Source: Sphingomonadaceae bacterium | Lineage (GTDB): Bacteria > Pseudomonadota > Alphaproteobacteria > Sphingomonadales > Sphingomonadaceae | Direction: 5' to 3' | Assembly (NCBI GenBank): GCA_016742125.1 | Contig: JACVCM010000058.1 | Coordinates: 1-19,508, forward strand | Length of the DNA: 19,508 bases | Part shown: one piece after another, positions 8,933 through 16,141 of the stretch | Position numbering within the stretch: position 1 is the first letter of the stretch | Layout: each line of letters begins with the position of its first letter | The notes under the pieces: generated by a model | The model's database searches: none | Told to the model about the DNA's origin: nothing | The model's input: the letters and a program-made list of their open reading frames with translations, nothing else | Translations under genes and position numbers: made by a program

Positions 8933-8957
8933 CCCCACAGCACAAACAGGGCCGTAC

Positions 8958-9230
8958 ATGCGTTTACTGATCTATCTTTTGGCGATGCTGACCGGATTTT
9001 CCGCTGCAGAAGCGGCGCGTCCGATGTCGGTCACGCCAGCTTCGGTCGATGCAGCAGTAGGCGAAGCCTATGCTGAGGCGGCAGTTAACATTGCAGAGCA
9101 GGCCCAGATTTCTTCGGAGTGTACGGATCCTGTTGCGACCGCTTCCATATCTGAAATTCCGCTTGCGACCGAATTTTCGGCTATTGCGGGCACCACGCCT
9201 GTTTCGCGGCGCGACGTCATTCTGGGCTGA
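8958..9230 (+). CDS. Small exported protein of unknown function directly upstream of secA (possible secA leader)
   Basis: I do not recognise this 90-residue protein. Its N-terminus is a plausible Sec signal peptide: one Arg after Met, a hydrophobic core LLIYLLAMLTGF (residues 3-14), then SAAEAARP with a likely signal peptidase I site around 18-20. The mature part is short, acidic and Ala/Ser/Thr-rich, has a single Cys (C55) and ends PVSRRDVILG. ATG 8958 is chosen because it starts the signal peptide and has AGGG six bases upstream. The frame is also open back to ATG 8892, but that codon precedes the likely promoter. The gene ends 95 bases before secA in the same direction. An exported small protein at this place recalls gammaproteobacterial SecM, an arrest peptide controlling secA, but the SecM arrest motif (FxxxxWIxxxxGIRAGP) is absent. 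It may instead be an ordinary periplasmic protein. Confidence 0.7.
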   Translation: MRLLIYLLAMLTGFSAAEAARPMSVTPASVDAAVGEAYAEAAVNIAEQAQISSECTDPVATASISEIPLATEFSAIAGTTPVSRRDVILG

Positions 9231-9238
9231 ACAGAGCG

Positions 9239-9255
9239 GCGTCATCGTGTGACGC
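9239..9255 (+). promoter_or_regulatory. RNA hairpin 1 in the secA leader
   Basis: GCGTCA (9239-9244), loop TCGTG, TGACGC (9250-9255): a perfect six-pair stem starting nine bases after the leader ORF stop. A second copy of CGTCAT at 9215-9220, inside the last leader codons, could pair with 9249-9254 instead, so two mutually exclusive folds are possible. The downstream bases (ATTTCTGTCTTTTCC) are only partly U-rich, so an attenuator-type terminator is possible but weak. Confidence 0.45.
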
Positions 9256-9274
9256 ATTTCTGTCTTTTCCCACC

Positions 9275-9294
9275 GCGCGAGACCCGGTCCGCGC
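9275..9294 (+). promoter_or_regulatory. RNA hairpin 2 in the secA leader
   Basis: GCGCG (9275-9279) pairs with CGCGC (9290-9294). Inside it, GAC (9281-9283) pairs with GTC (9287-9289) around a CCG triloop, with A9280 bulged. The eight-pair GC-rich stem lies about 19 bases before the secA Shine-Dalgarno (AAGGA, 9314-9318). I found no segment in the leader that clearly pairs with that Shine-Dalgarno. Confidence 0.45.
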
Positions 9295-9325
9295 AGCTCA
9301 CTACATAGTTTCAAAGGATTTTCAC

Positions 9326-12055
9326 ATGCTCGGCGGAGTTGCCAAAGCTTTATTCGGGTCGTCGAACGACCGTTATGTCAAATCGGTCATGAAGATCGTG
9401 GCCAAAATAAACGCACTGGAAGACGAAATTGCGGCGATGGACAATCTCCGGTTGCAGCAGCAGACGCAGTTGTTCCGTGATCGGCTTGAGGCGGGCGAGA
9501 CCCTGGACGACCTTCTGCCCGAAGCCTTTGCAACGGTTCGCGAAGCGTCGAAACGCGTCATGGGAATGCGCCATTTCGATGTGCAGATGGTTGGCGGAAT
9601 TGTGCTCCATCGCGGCGAGATTGCCGAGATGCGGACCGGCGAAGGCAAGACGCTGACCGAGACGCTGGCCTGTTATCTGAATGCCCTTGAGGGCAAGGGC
9701 GTTCATGTTGTCACCGTCAACGATTATCTCGCCCGGCGCGATGCCGAATGGATGGGACGAATATATAGTTTTCTGGGCATGACGACCGGTGTTGTCGTCC
9801 CCAATATTCCGGAGCATGAGCGCCGCGCGGCCTATAATGCCGACATCACTTATGCGACGAATAACGAGCTTGGCTTCGATTATCTGCGTGACAATATGAA
9901 ATATGAACGTGCGCAGATGGTGCAGCGGCCGTTCAACTTTGCAATTGTTGACGAGGTAGACTCGATCCTGGTGGACGAGGCGCGGACGCCGCTGATTATT
10001 TCAGGTCCGACCGACGACAAGTCGGAGTTGTACATGCAGGTTCACGCGGTCGTCCTGCAACTCGACGACAGCGATTATGAGAAGGACGAGAAGAGCCGCA
10101 ATGTTACGCTGACCGAAGACGGCACCGAAAAGGCAGAACGCCTGCTCGAAGCAGCTGGGCTTCTGACCGGTTCGAATTTGTACGACTATGAAAACACGCT
10201 CGTGGTTCATCATCTCGATCAGGCCCTCAAGGCCAACGTGATGTTCAAGCGCGACACCGACTATATCGTGAAGGACGGCAAGGTTATCATCATCGACGAA
10301 TTTACCGGGCGCATGATGGACGGCCGTCGCTGGTCGAATGGTCTGCATCAGGCGGTGGAAGCGAAAGAAGGCGTTGATATTGAGCCAGAAAACCAGACGC
10401 TGGCAACGATCACCTTCCAGAATTATTTCCGCATGTACCCGAAGCTGTCCGGGATGACTGGAACGGCCGCCACCGAGGCCAGCGAATTTCACGAAATATA
10501 CAAGCTGAACGTCGTTGAAATCCCGACCAACGTTCCGGTCATGCGGGTTGATGAAGACGATCAGTTCTACAAGAACACGCAGGACAAGTTCGGCGCGATT
10601 GCCAAGACCATCAAGGAAGCCAACGATCGTGGGCAGCCTGTGCTGGTCGGCACCGTCTCGATTGAAAAGTCTGAATTGCTGTCCGAATTCCTGAACAAGG
10701 AAGGCGTCGAGCATAGCGTTCTCAACGCCCGTTTCCACGAAAGCGAAGCGCATATTGTAGCGCAGGCAGGACGGCTTGGCGCGGTCACCATTGCGACCAA
10801 TATGGCTGGCCGCGGGACTGACATTCAGTTGGGCGGCAACTTTGAATTCCGCCTGGAGGACGAACTTGGCGACATGCCTGATGGTCCGGAGCGAGAGGCC
10901 GCGGTAGAAGCCCTGCGGGCCGAAATTGCGGCAGAGAAGGCGAAGGTTATTGAAGCTGGTGGCCTCTTCGTGCTTGCGACAGAGCGGCATGAAAGCCGTC
11001 GTATCGACAATCAGCTACGCGGTCGTTCAGGACGTCAGGGTGACCCCGGTCTGTCACGTTTTTACCTGTCGCTCGACGACGATCTGCTCCGCATCTTCGG
11101 GTCGGAAACACTGTTTGCCAAGATGATGAACTCATCGCTTGAGGACGGAGAAGCGATCGGTGGCAAGTGGTTGTCAAAGGCGATCGAAACCGCGCAGAAA
11201 AAAGTAGAGGCGCGTAACTATGATATTCGCAAGCAACTGGTCGAATATGACAATGTCATGAACGATCAGCGCAAGGTCATCTACGATCAGCGCAGCGATA
11301 TCATGGATGCCGAATCCGTCGATGACATCGTCGAGGACATGCGCAATGAAACGGTGAACGCGATGGTCGACGCCCATTGTCCGATGGGCACCTATCCAGA
11401 GCAATGGGATGTGGAGGGGTTGAAGACGAAATGCGCCGAGGTGCTGGGTCTAGCGCCTGATATCGACAGCTGGCTGCAGGAAGAGGCAATCGAGCCCGAG
11501 ATCATCGAGACGCGGATTTCCGATATGGCAGCGGCCAAATTTGCGGCGAAGGGCGCTGACCTTGATGAAACCGTATGGCGGCAGGTTGAAAAGAGCATTT
11601 TGCTTCAAACGCTCGATCATCACTGGAAAGAGCATCTTTCGACGCTCGATGCGTTGCGACAGGTGATCTACCTGCGTGCCTATGCGCAGAAGAATCCGAT
11701 CAATGAATATAAGCAGGAAGCTTTTGGCCTTTTCGAACGCATGTTGGATGCCATTCGCGAGGGTGTGACGAAGACTATCGCCACGAATGAGTTCCGCGCG
11801 GAGCAGGAGTTCGTGCCGCCCGAATTGCCTGAACTTCCGGATTTCCTGACAACGCATATCGACCCGTTCACCGGCGACGATGACAGCGATGATGTCGATG
11901 GCGGTTCGCTTGGGCTCGTCACGACCCGCGCGCCGCGCCAGACACCCGCGCCGCAAGGCGAGGATCCATTCGCTGGCAATCCTGACATCCGCCGCAACGA
12001 TCCCTGTCCATGCGGGTCAGGTCAGAAATACAAGCACTGCCACGGCGCATATTGA
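9326..12055 (+). CDS. secA: Preprotein translocase ATPase SecA
   Basis: Motor of the Sec pathway. It binds precursor proteins and drives them through SecYEG in the inner membrane by ATP hydrolysis. At 909 residues it is full length. Walker A is MRTGEGKT at 102-109 (K108) and Walker B is VDEVD with D209/E210, followed by SILVDEARTPLIISG. The second helicase half shows TNMAGRGTDIQLGG and RGRSGRQGDPG, and the helical scaffold/two-helix region includes the usual LRQVIYLRAYAQKNP. An acidic flexible linker leads to a zinc-binding SEC-C tail with C894, C896, C905 and H906, which in other bacteria contacts SecB and the ribosome. The ATG has AAGGA seven bases upstream. The gene follows the small exported leader protein and two RNA hairpins, which suggests regulation of its expression. 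The TSUP permease begins 24 bases downstream. Confidence 0.98.
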   Translation: MLGGVAKALFGSSNDRYVKSVMKIVAKINALEDEIAAMDNLRLQQQTQLFRDRLEAGETLDDLLPEAFATVREASKRVMGMRHFDVQMVGGIVLHRGEIAEMRTGEGKTLTETLACYLNALEGKGVHVVTVNDYLARRDAEWMGRIYSFLGMTTGVVVPNIPEHERRAAYNADITYATNNELGFDYLRDNMKYERAQMVQRPFNFAIVDEVDSILVDEARTPLIISGPTDDKSELYMQVHAVVLQLDDSDYEKDEKSRNVTLTEDGTEKAERLLEAAGLLTGSNLYDYENTLVVHHLDQALKANVMFKRDTDYIVKDGKVIIIDEFTGRMMDGRRWSNGLHQAVEAKEGVDIEPENQTLATITFQNYFRMYPKLSGMTGTAATEASEFHEIYKLNVVEIPTNVPVMRVDEDDQFYKNTQDKFGAIAKTIKEANDRGQPVLVGTVSIEKSELLSEFLNKEGVEHSVLNARFHESEAHIVAQAGRLGAVTIATNMAGRGTDIQLGGNFEFRLEDELGDMPDGPEREAAVEALRAEIAAEKAKVIEAGGLFVLATERHESRRIDNQLRGRSGRQGDPGLSRFYLSLDDDLLRIFGSETLFAKMMNSSLEDGEAIGGKWLSKAIETAQKKVEARNYDIRKQLVEYDNVMNDQRKVIYDQRSDIMDAESVDDIVEDMRNETVNAMVDAHCPMGTYPEQWDVEGLKTKCAEVLGLAPDIDSWLQEEAIEPEIIETRISDMAAAKFAAKGADLDETVWRQVEKSILLQTLDHHWKEHLSTLDALRQVIYLRAYAQKNPINEYKQEAFGLFERMLDAIREGVTKTIATNEFRAEQEFVPPELPELPDFLTTHIDPFTGDDDSDDVDGGSLGLVTTRAPRQTPAPQGEDPFAGNPDIRRNDPCPCGSGQKYKHCHGAY

Positions 12056-12079
12056 CCTGATGATTGGGGGAGGAGGAAG

Positions 12080-12826
12080 ATGATCTGGCTAACCGGTTTT
12101 TTCGCTCTCGTCGCCCTCATTTATGCATCAGTCGGCTTTGGAGGCGGTTCGACATATACTGCCTTGCTGGGGCTCTGGGGGGTCGATTACCGGATCATTC
12201 CAGTTATATCGTTGTTGTGCAACATCATCGTCGTCACCGGTGGAACTGCCCGATTCATTCGCGCAGGATTGGTAAAATGGCCTCAGGTGGTGCCGTTGCT
12301 ACTCGTGTCGGCGCCTCTTGCCTTCGTGGGTGGGTTGGTGCCTCTGAAGCAATGGCTGTTTTTCTTGATACTGGGCAGCGCTTTGCTTCTTTCGGCAATT
12401 GCGCTGATTGCGCAACCAGACCGAATGGCACCACGCAAGCTACCAAGGTCGGCACTGCTGATGATATCGGGGGCGGTGGGGTTGTTGGCCGGACTGTCCG
12501 GTATCGGCGGTGGCATATTCATGGCTCCGGTGCTGCATCTGATCCGCTGGGACAATGCGCGACGGATTGCCGCTTTCGCATCAATCTACATCCTGATTAA
12601 TTCCATCACAGGCCTGGCCGGGCAGATTATCAAGTCAGGCCCGCAATCGCTGGCGGGGCCAGCTTTTGACTATTGGCCATTGCTGATTGCCGTATTTATC
12701 GGCGGGCAGTTGGGTAGCATGCTGGGCATGAAAATTCTGACACCGCGGTTGTTGCGAACCCTAACCGCGCTACTTGTGGGTTATGCGGCCATACGCCTGC
12801 TGTGGCAGGGTTGGGGACTGATTTAG
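12080..12826 (+). CDS. TauE/SafE (TSUP) family integral membrane permease
   Basis: A 248-residue inner-membrane protein with about seven or eight hydrophobic segments, in two similar halves. The first half carries VGFGGGS (residues 18-24) and the second GLSGIGGGIFMAPVL, the paired glycine-rich motifs of the TauE/SafE family. Members move small anions such as sulfite, sulfoacetate or other organosulfur compounds, but the substrate cannot be read from this sequence and no sulfur genes lie nearby. The ATG is preceded by a purine-rich stretch (GGGGGAGGAGGAAG), giving an overlong but strong ribosome site. It lies 24 bases behind secA in the same direction and may be co-transcribed with it. No sign of functional coupling to secretion is seen. 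Confidence 0.88.
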   Translation: MIWLTGFFALVALIYASVGFGGGSTYTALLGLWGVDYRIIPVISLLCNIIVVTGGTARFIRAGLVKWPQVVPLLLVSAPLAFVGGLVPLKQWLFFLILGSALLLSAIALIAQPDRMAPRKLPRSALLMISGAVGLLAGLSGIGGGIFMAPVLHLIRWDNARRIAAFASIYILINSITGLAGQIIKSGPQSLAGPAFDYWPLLIAVFIGGQLGSMLGMKILTPRLLRTLTALLVGYAAIRLLWQGWGLI

Positions 12827-12831
12827 GGATA

Positions 12832-12846
12832 TTTCAGAGCCTGAAA
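12832..12846. terminator. Weak AT-rich hairpin between the convergent TSUP gene and tRNA-Asn
   Basis: TTTCAG (12832-12837), loop AGC, CTGAAA (12841-12846): six perfect pairs just after the TSUP stop and just after the tRNA 3' end on the other strand. It could end transcripts from both sides, but there is no clear T-run on either strand, so a role in termination is only a guess. Confidence 0.25.
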
Positions 12847-12848
12847 AA

Positions 12849-12923
12849 TGGCTCCCCGGGAGGGATTCGAACCCCCGACCAATTGATTAACAGTCAACTG
12901 CTCTACCACTGAGCTACCAGGGA
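12849..12923 (-). tRNA. tRNA-Asn (anticodon GTT)
   Basis: A complete 75-base cloverleaf on the minus strand. The seven-pair acceptor stem TCCCTGG/CCGGGGA has one G-U pair. The D arm is GCTC/GAGC, the anticodon stem GTTGA/TCAAT holds loop CTGTTAA, and the T arm is GGGGG-TTCGAAT-CCCTC. Discriminator G and an encoded CCA complete it. The anticodon GTT reads AAC and AAU, so this is asparagine. It follows nadK in the same direction, with a possible own promoter in the gap. No duplicated 3' end or integrase is seen near it, so it is not being used as an attachment site here. Confidence 0.97.
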
Positions 12924-12951
12924 ACAACCCGATTTCTTGGGCGGACGCGCG

Positions 12952-12981
12952 CCTATAGCAGTGGGTTTTCGCACTTGGCAA
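12952..12981 (-). promoter_or_regulatory. Candidate promoter for tRNA-Asn
   Basis: On the minus strand TTGCCA (12976-12981) is followed after 18 bases by TATAGG (12952-12957), with five and four matches to sigma-70 consensus. A start near 12945 would give a leader of about 22 bases before the tRNA 5' end at 12923. It lies in the 72-base gap after nadK. Found by eye only. Confidence 0.4.
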
Positions 12982-12995
12982 GCACCCTTTGCCTG

Positions 12996-13772
12996 TCAGA
13001 CAATAAATTGTTCCATCGCAATCCGGTCATCGAGCGCATGCTCCGGATCGAACAAAAGCGTCAACGCACGGTTGCGGTCGAGCGCGACCTCGACATGCGA
13101 AATGTCACGGATTTCCCGCTGATCGGCAACAGCACTGACAGGACGCTTACCCGCCTCCAATATCGAGATTCTGATTACGTAGCGGTCGGGCAATATTGCG
13201 CCTTTCCAACGGCGCGGACGAAACGGACTGATCGGGGTGAGCGCGAGCAAGGATGAATCCAGCGGCAGGATCGGTCCGTTGGCCGACAGGTTATAGGCGG
13301 TGGACCCTGCCGGTGTAGAAACAAGGATGCCGTCGCACACCAGTTCGGGGATCACGGCTCTTCCGTTGACGGCAATCTCAAGCTTCGCCGCCTGTCGTGT
13401 CTCGCGCAGCAACGACACTTCGTTAATGGCAGGCAGCGTGAAATTCTGTCCGCTTATTGTGGTAATGGTCGCCGTGAGCGGCCTGACAGAGAAGGATTTC
13501 GCCCGTCCGATGCGGTTGAGCAGGTCCGCCGAGTGCCAGCCATTCATAAGGAAACCCACAGTTCCCCGGTTCATACCGTAGGCCGGAATGTCGCGACGTT
13601 CTTCCAGCAATTGATGCAGCACCTGCAGCATGTGGCCGTCACCGCCGAGCACGATGACCGCGTCGGCGTTCTCCAACGGCACGAAATCATGCTGGTCACG
13701 CAGATGTGCTTCCGCCTCGCGCGCCTGCGGTGTGGCCGATGACAATATCGCAAGGCGGTTGAACTGGTTCAT
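12996..13772 (-). CDS. nadK: NAD kinase
   Basis: Phosphorylates NAD to NADP in the cytoplasm and is the only route to NADP in most bacteria. It is a compact 258-residue form. Diagnostic motifs are VLGGDGHML at 41-49 with the catalytic Asp of GGDG (D45), AINEVSLLR with N117/E118, and DGILVSTPAGSTAYNLSANGP from D147. The conserved LLALTPISPFRPRRW follows, where the typical alphaproteobacterial proteins contact the nucleotide. No regulatory or targeting extension is present. The ATG lies inside the moaA stop (ATGA on the minus strand), so it is probably translated by ribosomes finishing moaA. The tRNA-Asn gene lies 72 bases downstream. Confidence 0.95.
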   Translation of the reverse strand: MNQFNRLAILSSATPQAREAEAHLRDQHDFVPLENADAVIVLGGDGHMLQVLHQLLEERRDIPAYGMNRGTVGFLMNGWHSADLLNRIGRAKSFSVRPLTATITTISGQNFTLPAINEVSLLRETRQAAKLEIAVNGRAVIPELVCDGILVSTPAGSTAYNLSANGPILPLDSSLLALTPISPFRPRRWKGAILPDRYVIRISILEAGKRPVSAVADQREIRDISHVEVALDRNRALTLLFDPEHALDDRIAMEQFIV

Positions 13773-14764
13773 CCGCCCGTTGCATTCATATGGCGCGCGA
13801 GGCGCAGATCGGGCTGTATCATCTGCCGTTCGAAATCATGCCTTTCCGGTTTAAGGCGAAGCGCCTTTTGCAAGAGGCGGTCGACGGCATCCAGGCCCTG
13901 TTCGCGGATGGCCTGACGAAAATCGACATGCATTTCGGAACCGAGACACATGAAAATCTTGCCATCTGTGGTCAGGCGTAGACGGTTGCAATCGTCGCAA
14001 AAATTATGGCTCATCGGTGTGATCAGGCCAAGACGCAGGCCGAGTGGTGCCACGTTCCAGTAGCGGGCCGGCCCTGCACTGCGGTAGGGCAAGGGCTGCA
14101 GATCGTAAGCCGACCGCAGCGGCGCAATGAAATCATCAATCGCGATATAGCAGTCCTGTCTGCCAACAACCCCATCGCCAAGCGGCATTGTTTCGATGAT
14201 CGCCAGATCAAAGTCGTTCGTGGCGCAGTATTCGGCCATTGGCAGCAGGTCGGACTGATTCTGTCCTTTCAGCGCAACCATGTTGATTTTTACAACGATA
14301 TTATTGGCTTTGGCGGCGGCAACACCGGCCAATACCTGCTCCAACTGGCCGCCACGCGTAATCTGCCGGAAAACATCGATATTGAGGCTATCAATGCTGA
14401 CATTGATCCGCCGCACACCCGCTTCAGCCAGTATCGGCGCAAACTGCTCGAGACGGCTGCCGTTGGTGGTCAGGGTCAACTCATCCAGTCGACCGGCGTG
14501 AACATGCTTGCCCAATTCGCGGATCAATATGTCGATGTCCCGTCGGACAAGCGGCTCGCCGCCAGTAAGCCGGATCTTCCGGACGCCATGGGCTATGAAC
14601 CGGTTGGCAAGCAGCGCAATCTCTTGGTAATCGAGGAGATCCCTATGTGGAAGGAATGTCTGCTTTTCGGGCATGCAATAATGACAGCGGAAATTGCACC
14701 GGTCGGTGACCGATATCCGCAAATAATCGATTTTGCGTCCGAACCCGTCAATCATGCCCGTCAT
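13769..14764 (-). CDS. moaA: GTP 3',8-cyclase MoaA (molybdenum cofactor biosynthesis)
   Basis: Radical SAM enzyme that, with MoaC, converts GTP to cyclic pyranopterin monophosphate, the first step of molybdenum cofactor synthesis. At 331 residues it is normal length. The SAM-binding iron-sulfur cluster ligands are C23, C27 and C30 in CNFRCHYC. The second cluster, which holds GTP, has C256, C259 and C273 in FCDDCNRLRL and FMCLG. LTGGEPL is the SAM-contact motif, and the essential double-glycine tail is present (ATGG at the C-terminus). The start is ATG 14764, with ATG 14755 as an alternative, and neither has a strong ribosome site. The frame stays open for 95 more codons, but that part would overlap the divergent EAL gene and does not resemble MoaA. 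The stop overlaps the nadK start. No other moa genes are in the window. Confidence 0.95.
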   Translation of the reverse strand: MTGMIDGFGRKIDYLRISVTDRCNFRCHYCMPEKQTFLPHRDLLDYQEIALLANRFIAHGVRKIRLTGGEPLVRRDIDILIRELGKHVHAGRLDELTLTTNGSRLEQFAPILAEAGVRRINVSIDSLNIDVFRQITRGGQLEQVLAGVAAAKANNIVVKINMVALKGQNQSDLLPMAEYCATNDFDLAIIETMPLGDGVVGRQDCYIAIDDFIAPLRSAYDLQPLPYRSAGPARYWNVAPLGLRLGLITPMSHNFCDDCNRLRLTTDGKIFMCLGSEMHVDFRQAIREQGLDAVDRLLQKALRLKPERHDFERQMIQPDLRLARHMNATGG

Positions 14765-14836
14765 GTAAGGCGAAATTCGCGCCGCACAAAGCGAAATGCG
14801 CCTTGAAAGACTTGGGAAAGATATTCCGGCTAAGCT

Positions 14837-16141
14837 ATGTCCATGCACGAAATGCGTGACATTGACCCGGATGGAAAACGAACAAGCGCACTGACCATGC
14901 GTCGACCTCGCGACGCGCGCGACTGGTTGGCGCAGGCATCTGACGGTCCGGTCACGCTGCTCCTGCTCGGTATTCGTGATCTGAAGCAGATAAACGATCG
15001 TTTGGGCCGGGCAGCAGGCGATGCCGTGATCCGCCGCGTAGGTCAGCAAATTCGGGCCTTCGCCGAGCAGCAGCTATCGCCAATCCGCTTGATGGCCCGC
15101 ATGCCAGGCCGTGAATATCTTTTGGTCGTCCAAGGCAATGCGGGCGGCAGACAGCTCGAACTGGCTGCGCAGAAACTGCTGGAAATGGTGTCTGTCGACC
15201 TCGGCGAGGACGACGAGCCTTTACATATCAACCCACGCATCGGCATCGCGCTTTCTTCACCCGAAGAAAGCCGACAAAGCGTTGCTGACAGGGCGGCTGA
15301 CGCGCTCGCGAAATCATATTCCCGCAAAGGGAAACGCTTCATGATCGCCAACCAGAGCGCTGTGCACGATGTCGATGCCTCGGGCTGGATCGATTCGGCT
15401 CTCCGGTCTGCCATGGCGGACAATCAGATTGCGATCATGCTGCAGCCTCAGTTCGACGTCGCAACCGGACGGTTGGTTGGCGCAGAGGCGCTCGCACGGC
15501 TAAAACACCCCATATATGGTGAAGTGAGTGCAGCAGACCTGTTCGCGGCAGCCGATCGCTGCGACCTGCGTGAGGAATTGTCGCATCTCATCCAGCAACG
15601 AGCAATTGCCATCGCCGCGCGATGGCCGGTGGCGCTCAACACCTTGCGGCTGGCTGTCAATCTCGGAGCGGAAGAGTTAACGGACAATTATGGACAGCAT
15701 TTGCTGTGTCTTTTGGATGAGGTGGGCTTTGTCCCTGAGCGGTTGACGCTCGAGCTGACAGAAGAAAGCCTTATCCGCGACCTCGAACTTGCGTCCGGAC
15801 AGCTCGAGTTGCTTCGGCAAAAAGGCGTGCGCATTGCGGTTGACGATTTCGGCACAGGTTATTCGAGTCTGGCGTACCTGAAGGCCTTGCCGCTCGACTA
15901 TCTCAAAATCGATAAGGACATGACGCCCGACATCGTCGGGACGGGCAAAGACCTGATCATATTGCGAGCCATCATCGCAATGGCGAAGGCCCTCGATCTT
16001 GCGATCATAGCGGAGGGTGTGGAAAGGACAGAAGAGCTGGAACTCCTCAAGGTCGAAGGTTGTGACTATTTCCAGGGTTATTTGATGGCGCCCCCGCTTG
16101 CACCCGACGAGTTTGAGTGGTTTGCTTTGCGGAGCAATTAA
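14837..16141 (+). CDS. EAL-domain c-di-GMP phosphodiesterase with degenerate GGDEF domain
   Basis: A 434-residue soluble protein with two c-di-GMP domains. Residues about 35-170 form a GGDEF-like domain in which the catalytic motif reads P90-G91-R92-E93-Y94 instead of GGDEF, so cyclase activity is very unlikely. Residues about 185-430 form an EAL domain that keeps the residues needed to hydrolyse c-di-GMP: E217-A218-L219, N275, E306 in LELTEE, D336-D337 in VDDFGTGYSSL, K357, E393 in AEGVE and Q413 in YFQGY. No transmembrane segment, PAS, REC or other sensor precedes the domains, so the degenerate GGDEF may be the only regulatory module. The start ATG 14837 has no strong ribosome site, and ATGs at 14843 and 14852 are alternatives. 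It is divergent from moaA across 72 bases, and its TAA stop shares bases with the stop of convergent mfd. The process it controls cannot be told from context. Confidence 0.93.
   Translation: MSMHEMRDIDPDGKRTSALTMRRPRDARDWLAQASDGPVTLLLLGIRDLKQINDRLGRAAGDAVIRRVGQQIRAFAEQQLSPIRLMARMPGREYLLVVQGNAGGRQLELAAQKLLEMVSVDLGEDDEPLHINPRIGIALSSPEESRQSVADRAADALAKSYSRKGKRFMIANQSAVHDVDASGWIDSALRSAMADNQIAIMLQPQFDVATGRLVGAEALARLKHPIYGEVSAADLFAAADRCDLREELSHLIQQRAIAIAARWPVALNTLRLAVNLGAEELTDNYGQHLLCLLDEVGFVPERLTLELTEESLIRDLELASGQLELLRQKGVRIAVDDFGTGYSSLAYLKALPLDYLKIDKDMTPDIVGTGKDLIILRAIIAMAKALDLAIIAEGVERTEELELLKVEGCDYFQGYLMAPPLAPDEFEWFALRSN

Noticed and set aside
8892..8957. Earlier ATG (8892) for the small secA-leader protein
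   Set aside because: It precedes the likely promoter, overlaps the argJ ribosome site, and would bury the signal peptide behind 22 polar residues.
10001..10990. 329-codon open frame on the minus strand opposite secA
   Set aside because: secA is beyond doubt in this stretch. The antisense product has no recognisable domain and looks like a frame shadow of a biased, GC-rich gene.
12849..12923. tRNA-Asn as an integration site for a mobile element
   Set aside because: No integrase, no repeated tRNA 3' end and no compositional break are seen; both sides are core genes.
14006..14806. 266-codon open frame on the plus strand opposite moaA
   Set aside because: It overlaps the iron-sulfur motifs of moaA and shows no protein-family features, so it is a shadow.
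14765..15049. 95-codon N-terminal extension of moaA
   Set aside because: It would run into the divergent EAL gene, matches no MoaA N-terminus, and lengthens the protein far beyond the family size.
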